Numbered from the stretch's first letter, positions 20,233 to 33,600 are shown. The stretch is DNA of 64,000 nucleotides from Hydrangea macrophylla (GCA_033977485.1 CM066983.1:106329080-106393079); one strand, 5' to 3'. The notes: generated by a model from the letters alone, not told the origin. A program made the numbers and translations.

Positions 20233-23200
20233 CAGAGGCATTGGATGTGGCTTCAATCGCTGAGAGAGATATGGGGTATCAACAAGGTTCGCAAGCACCG
20301 GTAACTCAACAATATAAACGGCCGGGTTCAAGTCAATATAGTGGTCAAGGGAGTTCGAAAAGACAAAGTTTTAGAGGTTCCTCAGGTGGTGGAAGTAATA
20401 AGCCACGGTGCAACACGTGTGGTAAGTTTTATTGGGGTGTGTGCAATCTACCGACAACAATGTGCAACAATTGTCGACAAATGGGGCATGTAGCAAAGAA
20501 TTGTCCGGGAGTGAGGCCAAATACTTACACTCCGATGAGGCGTACCGACGATAGTGGGATGGTTTGCCATAACTGTGGGGAGCTTGGATATCGAATGCGC
20601 AATTGTCCTAAGACGAGGCAAGGAGGCTCCAGTGCAACCGTAAGTAGTGCACCAACACCGCGACCACCTCAACAACAACAATCACAAGGAAGGGAACAAC
20701 GTCAGGGCCGTTATTTTCAACTTAACCCAGGAGAGACCACCGTTACTAACACGGTCGTGTCAGGTAAAGCTTCTATCTGTTCAACACCTGCTAATGTATT
20801 AATGGATTCTGGTTCTACACACTCGTTTGTATCACATCAATTCGCTAGGAACATGAATGTACCCTTAGAACTTCTTGAATATGATTTGTCTATTGATGTT
20901 CCGTTGGGAAGATCTTTGGTGAGTTCGGGAGTTTACAGGAATTGTGAAGTTAAAATTAATGATGAAGTGTTAACAAGGAATCTAGTACCGTTAGTAATCC
21001 AACATTTTGATGTCATATTGGGAATGGATTGGTTATCAGTTAATCATATGGTTATTGATTGTGAAAACAAAAGGGTAGAATTCCAAGCACCGACTCATAG
21101 GGCCTTTTCTTTTCAAGGAACAGATGTCGTGTCACCACCTTATCTTGTATCCGCCATCAAGGCTTGTTGTTTATTGAGAAAGGGGTGTAAATGTTTCCTT
21201 TGTAGTATATTGGATACTAGAAGCACTGAACAAAAATTAGAAGATATACCAGTTGTTAGGGAATTTCCTGATGTATTCCCAGAAGATTTGCCGAGTGTGT
21301 TAATTGAAAGGGAGGTTGAATTTGGTATAGATGTAATACCAGGAACACAACCCATTTCACGGGCACCATATAGAATGGCTCCGATAGAGTTGAAAGAGTT
21401 GAAGACTCAGTTACAGGAGTTGTTGGACAAGGGATTTATTCGACCTAGTGTTTCACCTTGGGGTGCACCAGTCCTTTTTGTGAAAAAGAAAGATGGGACG
21501 ATGCGGATGTGTATAGATTATCGTGAGATCAATAAGGTAACTATTAAAAATAAGTACCCATTGACGCGGATTGATGATTTATTTTACCAGTTGCAAGGGG
21601 CTCAAGTGTTTTCGAAAATTCATTTGAGATCGGGATATCATCAAGTAAAGGTAAAAGCCGAGGATGTTGAGAAAACAGCCTTTAGAACTCGACACATCCA
21701 CTACGAGTTTATTGTAATGCCATTTGGGGTAACCAATGCACCGGCTGCGTTCATGGACTTAATGAATAGGGTCTTTAAAACGTATTTAGATGAATTTGTT
21801 ATCGTTTTTATTGATGATATACTTATTTACTCAAAGAGTCCGGAAGAACATGATAGACATTTGAGATTGGTGTTGCAACGTCTTCGAGAAAAGCAATTGT
21901 TTGGAAAACTGAAGAAAAGTGAGTTTTGGTTGTCAAGTGTTACCTTTCTTGGCCATGTGATTTCTAAAGAAGGTGTGTCAGTCGATCCACAGAAAATAGA
22001 AGCCGTTATGAATTGGGCGAGACCAACCAATGTGTCAGAAGTTCGTAGCTTTCTGGGATTGGCTGGGTATTATAGAAGGTTTGTTCGGAATTTTTCAAAG
22101 ATTGCGTCTCCGATGACAACACTTATACGAAAGGATGTTCCATTTGAATGGGAGAAAGAATGTGAAGAATGTTTCCAGACATTGAAGAGTAAGTTAACTT
22201 CTGCTCCGATCCTTGCAATTCCGACAGGCACTGGAGGATTTAGTATTTACAGTGATGCTTCTCATCAAGGTTTGGGGTGCGTCTTAATGCAAGGGGACAA
22301 GGTCATAGCGTATGCTTTGAGGCAATTGAGAACTCATGAGAAGAATTATCCAACTCACGATTTGAAACTTGTCGCGGTAATCTTTGCTTTAAAGATTTGG
22401 CGACATTATTTGTAAGGGGAAACTTGTGAAATTTTCACTGACCATAAAAGCTTAAAATATTTGTTTACTCAGAGGGATTTAAATATGCGACAACGAAGAT
22501 GGTTGGAGTTAATGAAGGACTACGATCTGAAAATTCAATATCATCCGGGTAAGGTGAATGTGGTCGCCGATGCTTTAAGTCGAAAATCATCGAAAAGTTT
22601 GACATGTGTATTGACGGCACAGGAAGAACTAGTGAAAGAGTTTGAACGACTAGAATTGGAAGTTATTCCTAGAGTTGAAGGAGGGTTAGTGGCTGCAATC
22701 ATAGCACAACCTGATTTGATTGGAGAAATTAAAATGAGTCAACTTTTGGATCCAAACTTAAAAAAAGTTTTGGATGAACTACCTGAGGGTAAGCGACCAG
22801 AGTTCAGTTTGCATGATGGGGTATTATGGTACATCAGTCGATTATGTGTTCCTAATGTTGGTAATTTAAAAGAAAGAATTTTGGAAGAAGCTCATGGTAC
22901 TCGGTATTCCGTGCATCCGGGTAGTATGAAAATGTATAGAGATTTGAGGGAAGTCTATTGGTGGAGTGGTATGAAACGTGAAGTTGCTGAATATGTAGCT
23001 AAATGCATGACGTGTCAATTAGTAAAGTTTGAACATCAACGACCCGCGGGGGAGATACAACCATTGGAAATACCGGAATGGAAATGGGAGCACATTATAA
23101 TGGATTTTGTGTCTGGATTGCCGAGGTCTCCTAGATCTAATGATAGCATTTGGGTAATCGTTGACAGGTTGACTAAGTCAGCCCACTTCTTGCCGATTAA

Positions 23201-24137
23201 GACCACAGAACCGACAAAGTTAGCGGAATTTTATGTTAAAGAGATTGTAAGATTGCATGGGGCACCGGCATCTATAGTATCAGATCGTGATACACGTTTT
23301 GTATCCAGGTTTTGGGAAGGGCTACAAAGAGCAATGGGAACAACTTTGCATTTTAGCACAACGTTTCATTCGCAAACTGACGGCCAGTCGGAACAGGTTA
23401 TTTAGATTCTCGAGGATATGCTTAGAGTTTGTGTTATGGATTTCAAGGCTGACTGGGAAACTCACTTGTCGTTAATTAAGTTTTCTTATAATAATAGTTT
23501 CCAAACAAGCATTGGAATGGCACCTTTTGAGGCATTGTATGGTAGGAAATGTAGATCGCCCGTGTGTTGGACAGAGGTTGGGGAAAAACAACTTCTAGGA
23601 CCAGAAATTGTACAAATTACCACCGACAAAGTTAGGCTGATTAAGCAACGGTTACAAGTCGCACAAAGTCGCTACAAAAGTTATGCTGATACGGGTAGAA
23701 GACCGTTAGAATTTGAAGTTGGTGACTATATGTTCTTGAAAGTTTCACCTTCGAAAGGTATTACACGGTTTGGTAAAAAAGGTAAGTTGAGTCCAAGATA
23801 TGTTGGACCTTTTCTGATTCTGAATAGAGTGGGACCGGTAGCTTATAGATTGGAACTACCACAAGAATTGGCACATGTTCATAATGTGTTCCACGTGTCT
23901 ATGCTCAAACGTTATGTGTCAGATCCGAGTCATATCCTTGAACCAGAACCGTTGGAAGTCCGACAAGATATGACATATGTTGAACATCTAGTACGAATTC
24001 TGGATAGGAAAGATCAAGTGTTGAGAACAAAGACAATTCCGTTGGTCATGGTCCTCTGGCGTAATCATATCATTGAAGAGGCAACTTGGGAACGAGAAGA
24101 TGAGATCAGAGAAAGATATCCACACTTGTTCGACTGA
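20233..24137 (+). pseudogene. Chromovirus gag C-end and pol polyprotein with two in-frame stops
   Basis: One frame runs from 20233 to TGA at 24135-24137, interrupted by TAA at 22413-22415 (RNase H) and TAG at 23403-23405 (integrase core, right after the conserved QSE). In order: zinc knuckles [14 protein letters not shown] (about 20464) and [14 protein letters not shown] (about 20565); protease active site DSG at 20805-20813; RT with catalytic FIDD at 21807-21818; RNase H YSDASHQG near 22248; integrase His/Cys zinc region with KCMTCQ near 23002; integrase core acidic residues near 23102 and 23283; chromodomain about 23968-24130 (EEATWERED). The chromodomain in this clade directs insertion to heterochromatin. 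The two stops and the upstream shift prevent a full polyprotein. Confidence 0.92.
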
Positions 24138-24170
24138 TGAGGTAAGAATAAGTTTGGGGACAAACTTCTT

Positions 24171-24186
24171 AAAAGGGAGGGAGAAA
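24171..24186 (+). promoter_or_regulatory. Polypurine tract (PPT)
   Basis: AAAAGGGAGGGAGAAA directly precedes the 3' LTR, as required for plus-strand priming. It is identical to the - strand sibling's PPT. Confidence 0.9.
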
Positions 24187-26951
24187 TGTAACACCCGTAC
24201 CCGGAAAAGAAGATTAATATGCTATTAGTATGTGTTAAGTAATGAGAATTAATGCATAAAACGATTTAAGGTGGGGTTATGAACCCACAGATAAAAAGGT
24301 GTTCAAATGCGGACACAGATGAAAGTTCTGTAAAAGGAAGAACTGGTATAAATGTCCGGCCCAACTAGGGTCTAATTAAGATAATTTGCATTTTGATGTT
24401 ATTATATGTTTATGTGCATATTTATTTAAATGCCTTAAGTTATAATTATGTCTTATGATAGGTAAGGGGACCAGTTTTGGGTACCCATGTGAGGGCGTAT
24501 TTGAATAAAGTTGATAACTGGTAGGTTTTATAGCAAGCTCATAATTTATGTGGGACCACGTTTGGGACCCACGCGGGTCTTAGATTAAATCCTTTTAAAA
24601 AAGATGGGTAGTTAATGTAATTAGCAAGGGGGTTTCATAATAAAGCTTAAAGAAAGTTTGGGGGTGTAAATGAGAATAAGAAAAAGTGGAGACGACACAT
24701 ATGCATGAGGCATATGTGTCTCTACACACTAACTATAGCTGGGAATTGATAGAGGAAAGGACCGAGAGCTCTCGACGAAGACGACGGTAATCTCGACGAC
24801 GATTTCTTGCCATTCCTTTGCCGTCCGGCGTCTGATTTTCGATCCGAGACCACTTTTGGACTCGTGGAGGTAAGAGGATCACATGCATGTAATTTATTTT
24901 CGTTTTCGGCAACCGTTTTTAATAGACGATGTTCTTGATACCAAACTTATGTAGGAATTACACCGGTGAAATTTGGGTTGGAAATTAGCAAGAGATTGGG
25001 AAAATCTAGGCTTAATCGCTAGTAAATCAAGGAGCTGAGTGTCCTAATCTCTCAATTGGATGTTTAGCTATGATAATGTGATAATTGTGGTTCATACTTG
25101 TTAAACTCATGCTCATGTATGTATATGTTGTTGAATTTGGGCAAAAAGCATGCCAATAAGGTGAAATTGTTATGCTTATGTGCTAAGTTGCTTAAATGTT
25201 TATATGGATCAAAGGGAAGTCAAGTAGTGGTCACCATTTATAGGTCCCATATGTAAGGGATAGGAAGTCCTCAATGAGTAGGACGTGGTGACGACCACAA
25301 TGAAATGCCGGTGACGCCTTCGGGGTCACAAGAGAGTGTATGTTGCGCTATATGCACCAAAAGTGAGAAAGATCCAGAATGAGAAGGACCCGGGGGTGGT
25401 GGCTGGAATGACTTGACTTCCCGGAGATCAATTTGTTGTCATTTATAATGATTGTTGTATTTACATACTTTGCATTCAAATGGCATGATTAGTTCCCCCA
25501 CTAAGCGAAAGCTTAAACGAAAATATATTTTCTGTTGTGGTTATTGAATAACCATCGCAGGTACTAAACGAGACGAGGAGAGGAAATGATCCGCACAACG
25601 GGTTGGGCGTGGGAGTTGTCCTTATGAATATGTTCATATGTCTAGCTAGTTATGTTTAACATATATCTCTAGTGACAATGTATAACACCTTGTGTTTTAG
25701 AGTCTTTGTAACATGTTTAGTTGGGTAATGTTGTAGATTATGCTCCAAGCTATGAGTTGTACTTACAAGTCACAAGTTGGGTATGGTTGGGAGAGACTTG
25801 AGCAAGTTGGGTAACTTTTGTTTGAAAAGTAACTTGGTTTCTCCTTATGGATCAATGTTTATGTATATGTTTCAAGAATATGAACTTGAATGTAAATTAA
25901 GGTTCCTAGTTGGAATTCCATGGATTATGAATGGTTAAACTACTTTTCAAATGTTTGGTAATGGTTGGGAAAACTCTTATGATGTTTGGGTAAAGTTTTG
26001 GGACACTTGGGTATATTTCCTAAATGGTTTTGGATGTGGCTATGAGGATTTGGTATGGATTAATCAAGTTTTGACAGCATATTTACTCTTGTTTTGAGGA
26101 AGTTTGTAATATGTCAAGTTGGGGGTTTATGTTTGGTTGTATAGCAAACCATGTGTCATGGTTACTAGTTACTAGTCATGTGTATTGGGAGTAATATGAT
26201 GCAAGTTGAGGTTAAAGTGAAAGGGTTTATGAATTTGAATGTTGAAAGAACTTGGTTTCATTTTTAAAGATGGTTTCTATAAGTTCCATGAAATTTACTT
26301 ATTTGACAAGAACATTTCCTTTCCCTTATTAGCTTTGTAAGTTTGAGGTTTCCTTTGGTTAGTTCCTCATTTGAATGCACATGGAAGATGGTTTGAATGA
26401 TTTGGAAAGATTTAAGCATGTTGTGGATATGTTTGGGAGTGTTTAGAAAGTGTTCCCAAAAGTTTTTATAATGTTGGAACCAATTTTGGAACTTGAGGAA
26501 TGTTTTGAATTGTTTTAGCAGGGTTTTAGCAGCAGAAAAACCCATTTGCAGGAACCGGATCGATCCGGGTCATGTGCGGATCGATCTGGGGCATCAGGAA
26601 CTGCAGAAAAACTCATCCTGCTAAATCCGGATCGATCCGGATCTGGGGCGGATCGATCCGCTACTCTGGGTTTAGACTCAACGGCCTTTACGGAAACAAG
26701 CATAACTCTCTCTAGAAAAGTCGGATTCGCGCACTATTTTTTGCGTTGGAACCGGGACTCAAAGAGCTATCTTTCCATATAAAATTTGCTATACTTTATT
26801 AATGACCATTTTGCCCTTGGGTCTGTTTTGTGTCATCGGAGCTGTTTTAGTAGGTCTAATTCATGTGTTTCTTAATGAATTAAGGGTGTTTTGAACGTGT
26901 GGGCTTGTTACACGTGTCCCAACTTGCCCTAGGCGGGTTGGGGGTGTGACA
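24187..26951 (+). repeat. 3' LTR (2,765 bp)
   Basis: Starts TGTAACACCCGTACCCGG and ends GGGGTGTGACA, followed by the target duplication ACGGC. Nearly identical to 16661-19438. Confidence 0.95.
26557..26659. promoter_or_regulatory. Four-site GGATCGATCC palindrome array (copy 4, 3' LTR)
   Basis: Sites start at 26557, 26578, 26629 and 26650 (21-51-21). Three are perfect GGATCGATCC palindromes and the second is GGATCGATCT. The TATA-like TATAAAAT follows at 26778-26785. Confidence 0.62.
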
Positions 26952-26956
26952 ACGGC

Positions 26957-28022
26957 AATTGCATAGTTACTCAAATACTATAATATCCCTTTAGTATACC
27001 ATAATTACTCATTCGTGTGTACAACTATATAAGGATATATTAATTTGGGTGAGGCTAATTCTGTCATTTGTACAATAATTACATTCAAGTCGACTAATAA
27101 TTACATTTCGATCAACTTTTGAAATTATATTTAATATAATAATGAGGATTCAATCAATTTTGACTTAAATATTTCAGGTTCAATCAAAATTTTCAAAAAT
27201 AATTACACTTCACTTGAAAAATTAGTCAACAAAAGGGGCTGTTGACATTATATTTTCATATAGGTCAATATTTGTAAGAAAAGTTACAGAATGGTCATCT
27301 TTTGATACAATATTTACACATAGGTCATTTTTTGTAAGAAAAATTATAGAATGATCATCTTTTGGCATAATATTTACACGCATGTCAATGTTTGTAAGAA
27401 AAATTACAAAATGATCATCTTTTGGCACTGCGGCTTTTTCTCTTTACAAAAATAGTTGTAAAAGCCAAAGAAGAAAATATAAGAACGATCAGTTCAAAAT
27501 AAAGTTAAAAACATCGTTTGCTTACATCATATTTATATATAGGTCAACTTTTGTAAGAAAAATTGCAGAATCATTTGACCCAACTGGGTTTTTTTTTTGG
27601 TTCCCCTTTACAAAATTAGTTGTAAAGGCCAGAGAAGCTAATATGAGGGGATAACACGTGCTATAACATAGGTCAATTTTGGTCCAAATAGTTCAGGTTC
27701 AATCAACTTTTTTAACTATAATTATAAATGGCTTCAAAAATAAGTCAACACAAACGACTCCTGACATCATATTTACATATATGCCAATTTTACAAGATCA
27801 TTTTTTGACACATCGGCTTTTTTTCTTTTTTCCTTCACAAAAATGGTTATAGAACCCAAAGAAGCTAGCATAAGGGGATAGACACATTCAATTTTGTAAG
27901 AAAAATTACAAAATGATCATCTTTTAGCACGACGACTTTTTTCCTTTTTTCTTTTGTAAAAGTTAAAGAAGTTAATATGAGGGGATAAACACGTACGAAT
28001 CACCTAGTATAAGGTAAAGTGG
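26957..28022. other. Gene-free AT-rich flank upstream of PIP5K
   Basis: Low-complexity DNA with repeated phrases (GGTCAA, TTTGTAAGAAAAATTAC, ATGATCATCTTTTG). It includes the 60-bp tandem array listed separately and diverged further copies to about 27960. I see no gene or element termini. Confidence 0.5.
27239..27428. repeat. 60-bp tandem repeat, about three copies
   Basis: Units containing TTTGTAAGAAAAATTACAGA-like and ATGATCATCTTTTG phrases recur with a period of exactly 60 bp (for example at 27301, 27361 and 27421). Degenerate copies continue near 27540 and 27890. It resembles a small satellite or minisatellite. Confidence 0.8.
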
Positions 28023-28031
28023 TAAACCCAA

Positions 28032-28118
28032 AAAGCTGTTTATTGGACATTACAATAATCATGAATCCCAAATTACCCTTTTTCTAGATGAGCTCAGATG
28101 GGTATCAAAGTCTTTTCA
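28032..28118. repeat. Copy B of the duplicated segment, abutting the PIP5K promoter
   Basis: Shares AACCCAAAAAGCTG, GGACATTACAATAATCATGA, ATCCCAAATTACCCTTTT and GAGCTCAGATGGGTATCAA with 16424-16555, same orientation. It lies just upstream of the inferred PIP5K transcription start. Confidence 0.8.
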
Positions 28119-28119
28119 C

Positions 28120-28373
28120 ATACCTGTATATATATATATATATATATATCCTTTTTAAGATTTGTTTCTTAGATTTGATTTTTAAGTTATTTTCTGGCTG
28201 AGAGCCGTCAGTCAGTTACTCACAGGCTTGGGATTTGATTCTCATTTTCCAAAAGATTAATCGAGAAAGAAAGCCAGCAAAGCTTTTTAAGACTTGAACA
28301 AAGTCTGACCCTTCGTCTTCATTTTTGATTCTCTCTCTCTCTCTCTCTCTCTCCCCTTTTCTCTTCAGTCGAG
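28120..28373 (+). promoter_or_regulatory. PIP5K core promoter and non-coding first exon (inferred)
   Basis: A TA run at 28127-28148 could serve as a TATA region. A pyrimidine-rich leader with a CT microsatellite (28331-28352) ends at CAGTCGAG|GTACACTT near 28373, a good 5' splice site. The next long stretch to about 30570 has no supportable gene and then meets the first coding exon, so a leader intron is likely. RNA evidence would be needed to place the start. Confidence 0.5.
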
Positions 28374-30570
28374 GTACACTTTCTCTCTCTACATCACCGT
28401 ATGTATATCCCTGTGTTCTTGTCTCTTTTATCTTTGAACAAGGAACCTGAAATATGTATATTTGGCTTCCAAGTTTGTCTTTTTTCTTCCAATTTCTTTA
28501 TTTTGTGTAGTTGAGTCATTTTATTTGCCTAATGAATAGTTTCTCATAGACTAGTTTTGTTTTTCCCTTTATTCTCTACTGTTTGGTTGCTGAGAATTTG
28601 TAGGAAAAGAAAGAGAATGATACTAGTAAAATTGATTTGTGATGGTTTGCGCAATTTCATGAATGTGTTCAATTGATTTAACTCCTTCTGTATGAAAGAA
28701 AAGGCAGAGTATGTAGGATCCAGAATTTCAATTTCTTTTCTCGGTAACCAAACGGCGGTCAACTTGCTTTCAAAAGTGAAAATGAAGATACTGAGTACCT
28801 TTGCTTAGGACCTACTTAATTTCCTGTGTTTAGTTGTTCACCTTCTGTTTGTTATACTCTGACTTGCTTTCTAGCTTGTTTCTTTATTTAATTATGGAGT
28901 CAAATTTGACTCTACATATATTCAATGTGATTTTTGTTTCTAGCTTGTTCCTTTACACTTTATAACTATGTGTTAAACTTTTATTCAATGTGATTTTTGT
29001 TTAATTTCCTAGCTCAATTTTTGTATTTGATTGGATGAATTCCTTCACTGGATCTCTCTTCCTGAAGTTTCATTCTTTTCTGTCTCGAAAAGTAAAATAA
29101 TAAAAATATGCTAAAATGAAAAATGCAAAAAAAACTGAAAATTTTGTTGATAACAATCACTTACTCCACGTGGTGTAGTTCATCCAATCAAAACATGCCA
29201 GAAAATGCGATTGGGAATTTGGTATAACCATTCCTGATAAAGAGTCCATGAAGGGACACAAACTGATACGAATTACCAGCTATTGTGTGGAGATAAATGT
29301 GGTAGTGGATAGTTGGGACTTGTGCTAGATGATTCTTCTTTTGCCCACGGAGCGTATGATATATTGCAACTAAGTGGCTGGTGGTGCTAGGTTTAGTGCT
29401 GTTGGATGTAATGGCCCATATTTCACATACTTTAGTGAGACAATATTCTGTTGCATTGACACTTATTAATCCTGTCTGAATTCTGGAACATAGCCATGCA
29501 AACACCAAGACACTGCCAATTGGCATGTTCCAGTGTTTTCCCTGAAGAAGAAGAAGAAAAAAAAATCGTCGTATTGGTAAGTGATAAGTCACCCGCCCAC
29601 CCTTTTACGTGCTCAAAATACTGAAGTATCATCATCTTGTCAAAGTTTTATTATCACCACAGATTCCGTCGATGTTATTGGTGTATGTTCATTGTCATTA
29701 TGTCTATCGATTATTTAATACATAAAATAATTTTGTCCTTTCCATTTATGGAATTCAGGGTGCCCTCTAAATGATAATCACTGAACAGTTTTACTTTGCC
29801 AGTCGATCAAATTTATGTCGTTTCCCTGGATTTTTAGATGATTAATATTTTTGAGCTTCAATCTTGTTTAGAACTAGACTATATAGGTAGCAAGTAAAAG
29901 TCATGCTCTCAAATCTCAGTTACTTAACTATGCAACTGATTAATCATTCCGCAACTACAAATGGTATAGATGTGCAAGTTTTTCCTGATCTCTTATTCAA
30001 GTACATTGGGTTGCCATCTGATTCCACTTCCTACTAAAATTGTTTATCTGTTCTCCTTTTTGTTGCACATTTAATTGGAAGAGTTACAATTTTTTACTAG
30101 TAAGTAGGAAATGGGGCTTGTGCCACATTTAAATGGCATTCCCTTGCAATTAGTTCTCACTCCCTTGCAGTTCTTCCTGATCTGTTCTCAATGCCACTTG
30201 TCTTATATTTTAGTAGCTCGTATGTTAGTTATGTTGGTTAAATTACTCTAGAAAAGTTCTTATGATTTCCATACTCAATATTTGAAATATGTAAACAATT
30301 TGATATTAATAATATTAAAGTTTGGAGTGTTCTTCATTGTGACTAAAGTTTACTGCTCAACAGTCACCATGTAGTTGATTGAAATTTAGTTGTTTGGAGG
30401 AAAGGAGCCGGTTTCATATATGCAAATTAGTAACTTGTTTATCTCACTCTATTCATCTGCCCCTCTAATAGGTCAAAGGGCAAGGCATTCCTGTGTTATC
30501 AGAACAGTTTCAACTTTAGTATTTGCATGGCATCCCATATTCTCTTATGGCTTATGTGAGAATTTGGGAC
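28374..30570 (+). other. Probable 5'-UTR intron of PIP5K
   Basis: T-rich plant-intron-like DNA. A candidate acceptor is TTTGGGACAG at 30563-30572. A 134-codon - strand frame at 29592-29188 has no recognised family features and low-complexity flanks, so I do not call it. Confidence 0.45.
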
Positions 30571-30613
30571 AGTTGCTATCTTTTAAGGAACTGAAACCTT
30601 TTGGGCATTATGC

Positions 30614-33600
30614 ATGTCTTGCCTTGTGGCCACCGTTGATGACGTAGGAGGAACACTTACTTTGTCAGACAGGACAAAATCTCTTGGTCCGTTAACTGAC
30701 AAAGACCACCCATCCATAGTTACCAATGGTGAAGCTTCTTCTACTTCCGAAACCGCTGGCTTTAGAGTCAGAGAGCTCTTACTCTCCAATGGGGAATCAT
30801 ACTTCGGGTCACTCCTTGGCAACACACCAGAGGGTTCGGGGAAATATGTTTGGTCCGACGGTTGCAAATACGAGGGAGAATGGAGACGGGGGATGAGGCA
30901 TGGATACGGAAAACTTCAGTGGCCTTCTGGAGCGGTTTACGAGGGTGAATTTTCAGGTGGGTATATGCACGGTACAGGGACATACATGGGGCCGGATAAA
31001 ATGACATATAAGGGACGGTGGAGATTGAATCTTAAACATGGATTGGGTTACCAAGTTTATCCTAATGGAGACATCTTTGATGGGTCTTGGATGCAGGGGA
31101 CCCACGAAGGACCGGGTAAGTATACATGGGCTAACGGGAATCTTTACTTGGGAAATATGAAAGGAGGTAAAATGTCGGGGAAAGGAACACTTACTTGGGC
31201 AAATGAGGACTCATATGAAGGGAACTGGTTAAATGGTATGATGCATGGGTTTGGAGTATACACTTGGAGTGATGGTGGGAGCTATGTTGGAACTTGGACT
31301 CGTGGTTTGAAGGATGGACAAGGAGTATTTTATCCAAGAGGGAGCAAGCTTCCAGCTGTAGAAGAACTTTACCTTAATGCCCTGAGAAAACGAGGGCTGC
31401 TTCCAGATTTAAGAAAGCATAATAATCAAGTTTCTCATATGCATCATGCTTCTTCGGTCAGTATGGGAAATGTCAAGGCTGGTGGGACCCAAGGTTCTCG
31501 TCTGAATGTTTCTCTAGAAAGGCGGTGGAGTCTTGAGGTAGCTATTGAAAAAGTTATTGGACATGATTTATCGATGGGTTTGGAAAGCGGAGAAAATGAG
31601 GCCGACACAAATGCTCCGATATTGGAACGAGAATATATGCAAGGTGTTTTGATTAGTGAACTTGTAATAAATGATAGCTTTTCACCGTCTTCCAAAAGAA
31701 CAAAAAGGCGGCAGAAGAAACTTGCAAAGGAGGTCAAGAGGCCAGGTGAAACAATCATTAAAGGGCACAGAAGTTACGATTTAATGCTCAGTCTTCAGCT
31801 TGGGATCAGGTATACTACCTGATTAGCTGCTTCAATACTTCCTTTTATTCTATTACTTGATTGTCTGGATTGTGTTCATCTTATAGAATAATTTTGGTTA
31901 CTGTGTTGATAAATTAATTTGTATTATGTTTACCAATGTAGTGCTTAGGTGCAATGTTTTCTCTTTTTGCTTTGAATAATTATATGCTCGAGTCTGAACA
32001 TCTACTTGAATGGTTTCTTCAAACAAAATTCAACTGAAGTGGTTGTCAGTTTTTCTGGTTGTAGCTATTGGATGTGCCTTGCCTTCTGTATCAAGGATGA
32101 TATAGTCAAGCTGTAAAACTAGACAGTTGATGTCATCAAAGAGAATATACATCCAAGTTTCTGACGTCCGAGGTCAGATTAAAAAATTTTCTTTGGAGAA
32201 TTGGAATCAGTCCATGGGATTAGAAAAATGGTTTCTTCAAACAAAATTCCACTGATGTGGTTGTCAGTTTTTCTGGTTGTAGCTATTGGATGGGCCTTGC
32301 CTTCTGTATCAAGGATGATATAGTCATGCTGTAAAACTAGACAGTTGATCAACAAAGAGTATATACATCCAAGTTTCTAAAGTCCGAGGTCAGATTAAAA
32401 AATTTTCATTGGAGAATTGGAATCAGTCCATGGGATTTTAGACAAGATTAGGATAGGAATTTGTAAAATGTTTTTAGTTCTTATTAGATGAATTTTGGTG
32501 ACTTCTAATGAAATCTAGTTTTCGTGTTTGTGGAAGTTCTAAAGTTAAAATCATAAAAGAACAAAAGAAGAAAAGAATAGTGTACTTGCATTTAGAACAA
32601 TATGTTCCTTGCAAACTGACGCGTTTGTTTTGATATTGTCACAATTATATGACAAAGGTCAGCTATATTAATTGTAGTCAAGGTCTTAGCTAGAAAACTA
32701 AAAGCAAAGTTCTGTCTAAAAAGTGAAAGTCAAGGTCAGTATATGTGTCCACTGGGTCCTCACTCTCTGGAAGTGTGTCATATGCACTGCAAAGTTATTA
32801 GTGTTCTGATATGTAAAAATACGGCGAAAGAGTGAAATGAGAAGGGGAATTAGGACAGAGAAAGATAAGAAAAAGTGTTGGGTCAAATACTATCACTTCC
32901 TACCTTCTTTCTCATTTACCTCTCCTAGGTCTTGGCAGTTATGGCCATGGAACGAACTCAACTAGCAATTTTATATATATATTTTTCAAACTATCACGCT
33001 TGTTTTGCCATGGGTAATTGCATGTGGTAGTGGTAAGATCTCAGGTTACCTAGCCTGGATTTCTTGGTTGAGAGTGAGGACAGCCAGTTTATGCACCCGA
33101 TGCCGAAAATCAAATTCTTACCCAGTCTAATGTCGTAGTACTTTGACTAGCAGTAACCAATGGTGGATAGTGCTAAGGAAAATGAGCAATGGACACATGC
33201 TCTACAAAGGGGAAAAAATGTTAAGTTGTTAATTGCTCTAAAAGCTTAAGTTGTTAGAGAATGGGCCCAACAATGTAAAACATGCTTCAACAACTTCCAT
33301 CACATGCAGTCTCGCGCGTGAAGTGACAAGAAATGAAACTCCTTGCTCTCGTATATATTGTGAAACATATTGGTGAATGAATAAGATAAGTTTTTACCCT
33401 AAAACTTCTTCTTGGTATTAGAGCTTTGTCTTTCTTTCTTTGGCCAACCCTTCCTCCACACCCTAGCTTCTGCGTAACCCCAACACCCTCGCCCAGCCCC
33501 TGCACTCACCCCAGCACTCTTGCCTAGCCCCTGCGCAGCCCACCTGTGCTGCGTCTCATCCTGCGCGGCCTGTTGTGCTGCCCCTTGCCTCTTAGGACCT

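Larger units (their letters stand above)
16661..26951 (+). mobile_element. Young full-length Ty3/Gypsy chromovirus (Tekay/Del-like), 10.3 kb
   Basis: A complete structure: 5' LTR 16661-19438, PBS-like site, gag, pol (protease, RT, RNase H, integrase, chromodomain), PPT 24171-24186 and 3' LTR 24187-26951. Target duplications are ACGGT (16656-16660) and ACGGC (26952-26956), differing at one base. The LTRs differ at only scattered positions by eye, so insertion is recent relative to its sibling at 1704-11725. The LTR length and the C-terminal chromodomain ending in a conserved Trp-Arg-Asn / Glu-Glu-Ala-Thr-Trp-Glu pattern fit the Tekay/Del clade. Coding breaks (one frameshift, two stops) make it non-autonomous. 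Confidence 0.95.

Noticed and set aside
27239..27428. Regularly spaced repeats resembling a CRISPR array
   Set aside because: The whole 60-bp unit is repeated with no unique spacers, and the DNA is clearly plant nuclear.
29188..29635. 134- and 67-codon minus-strand frames in the PIP5K leader intron
   Set aside because: No recognised motif, no start context, overlapping frames in different phases and position inside an inferred intron.
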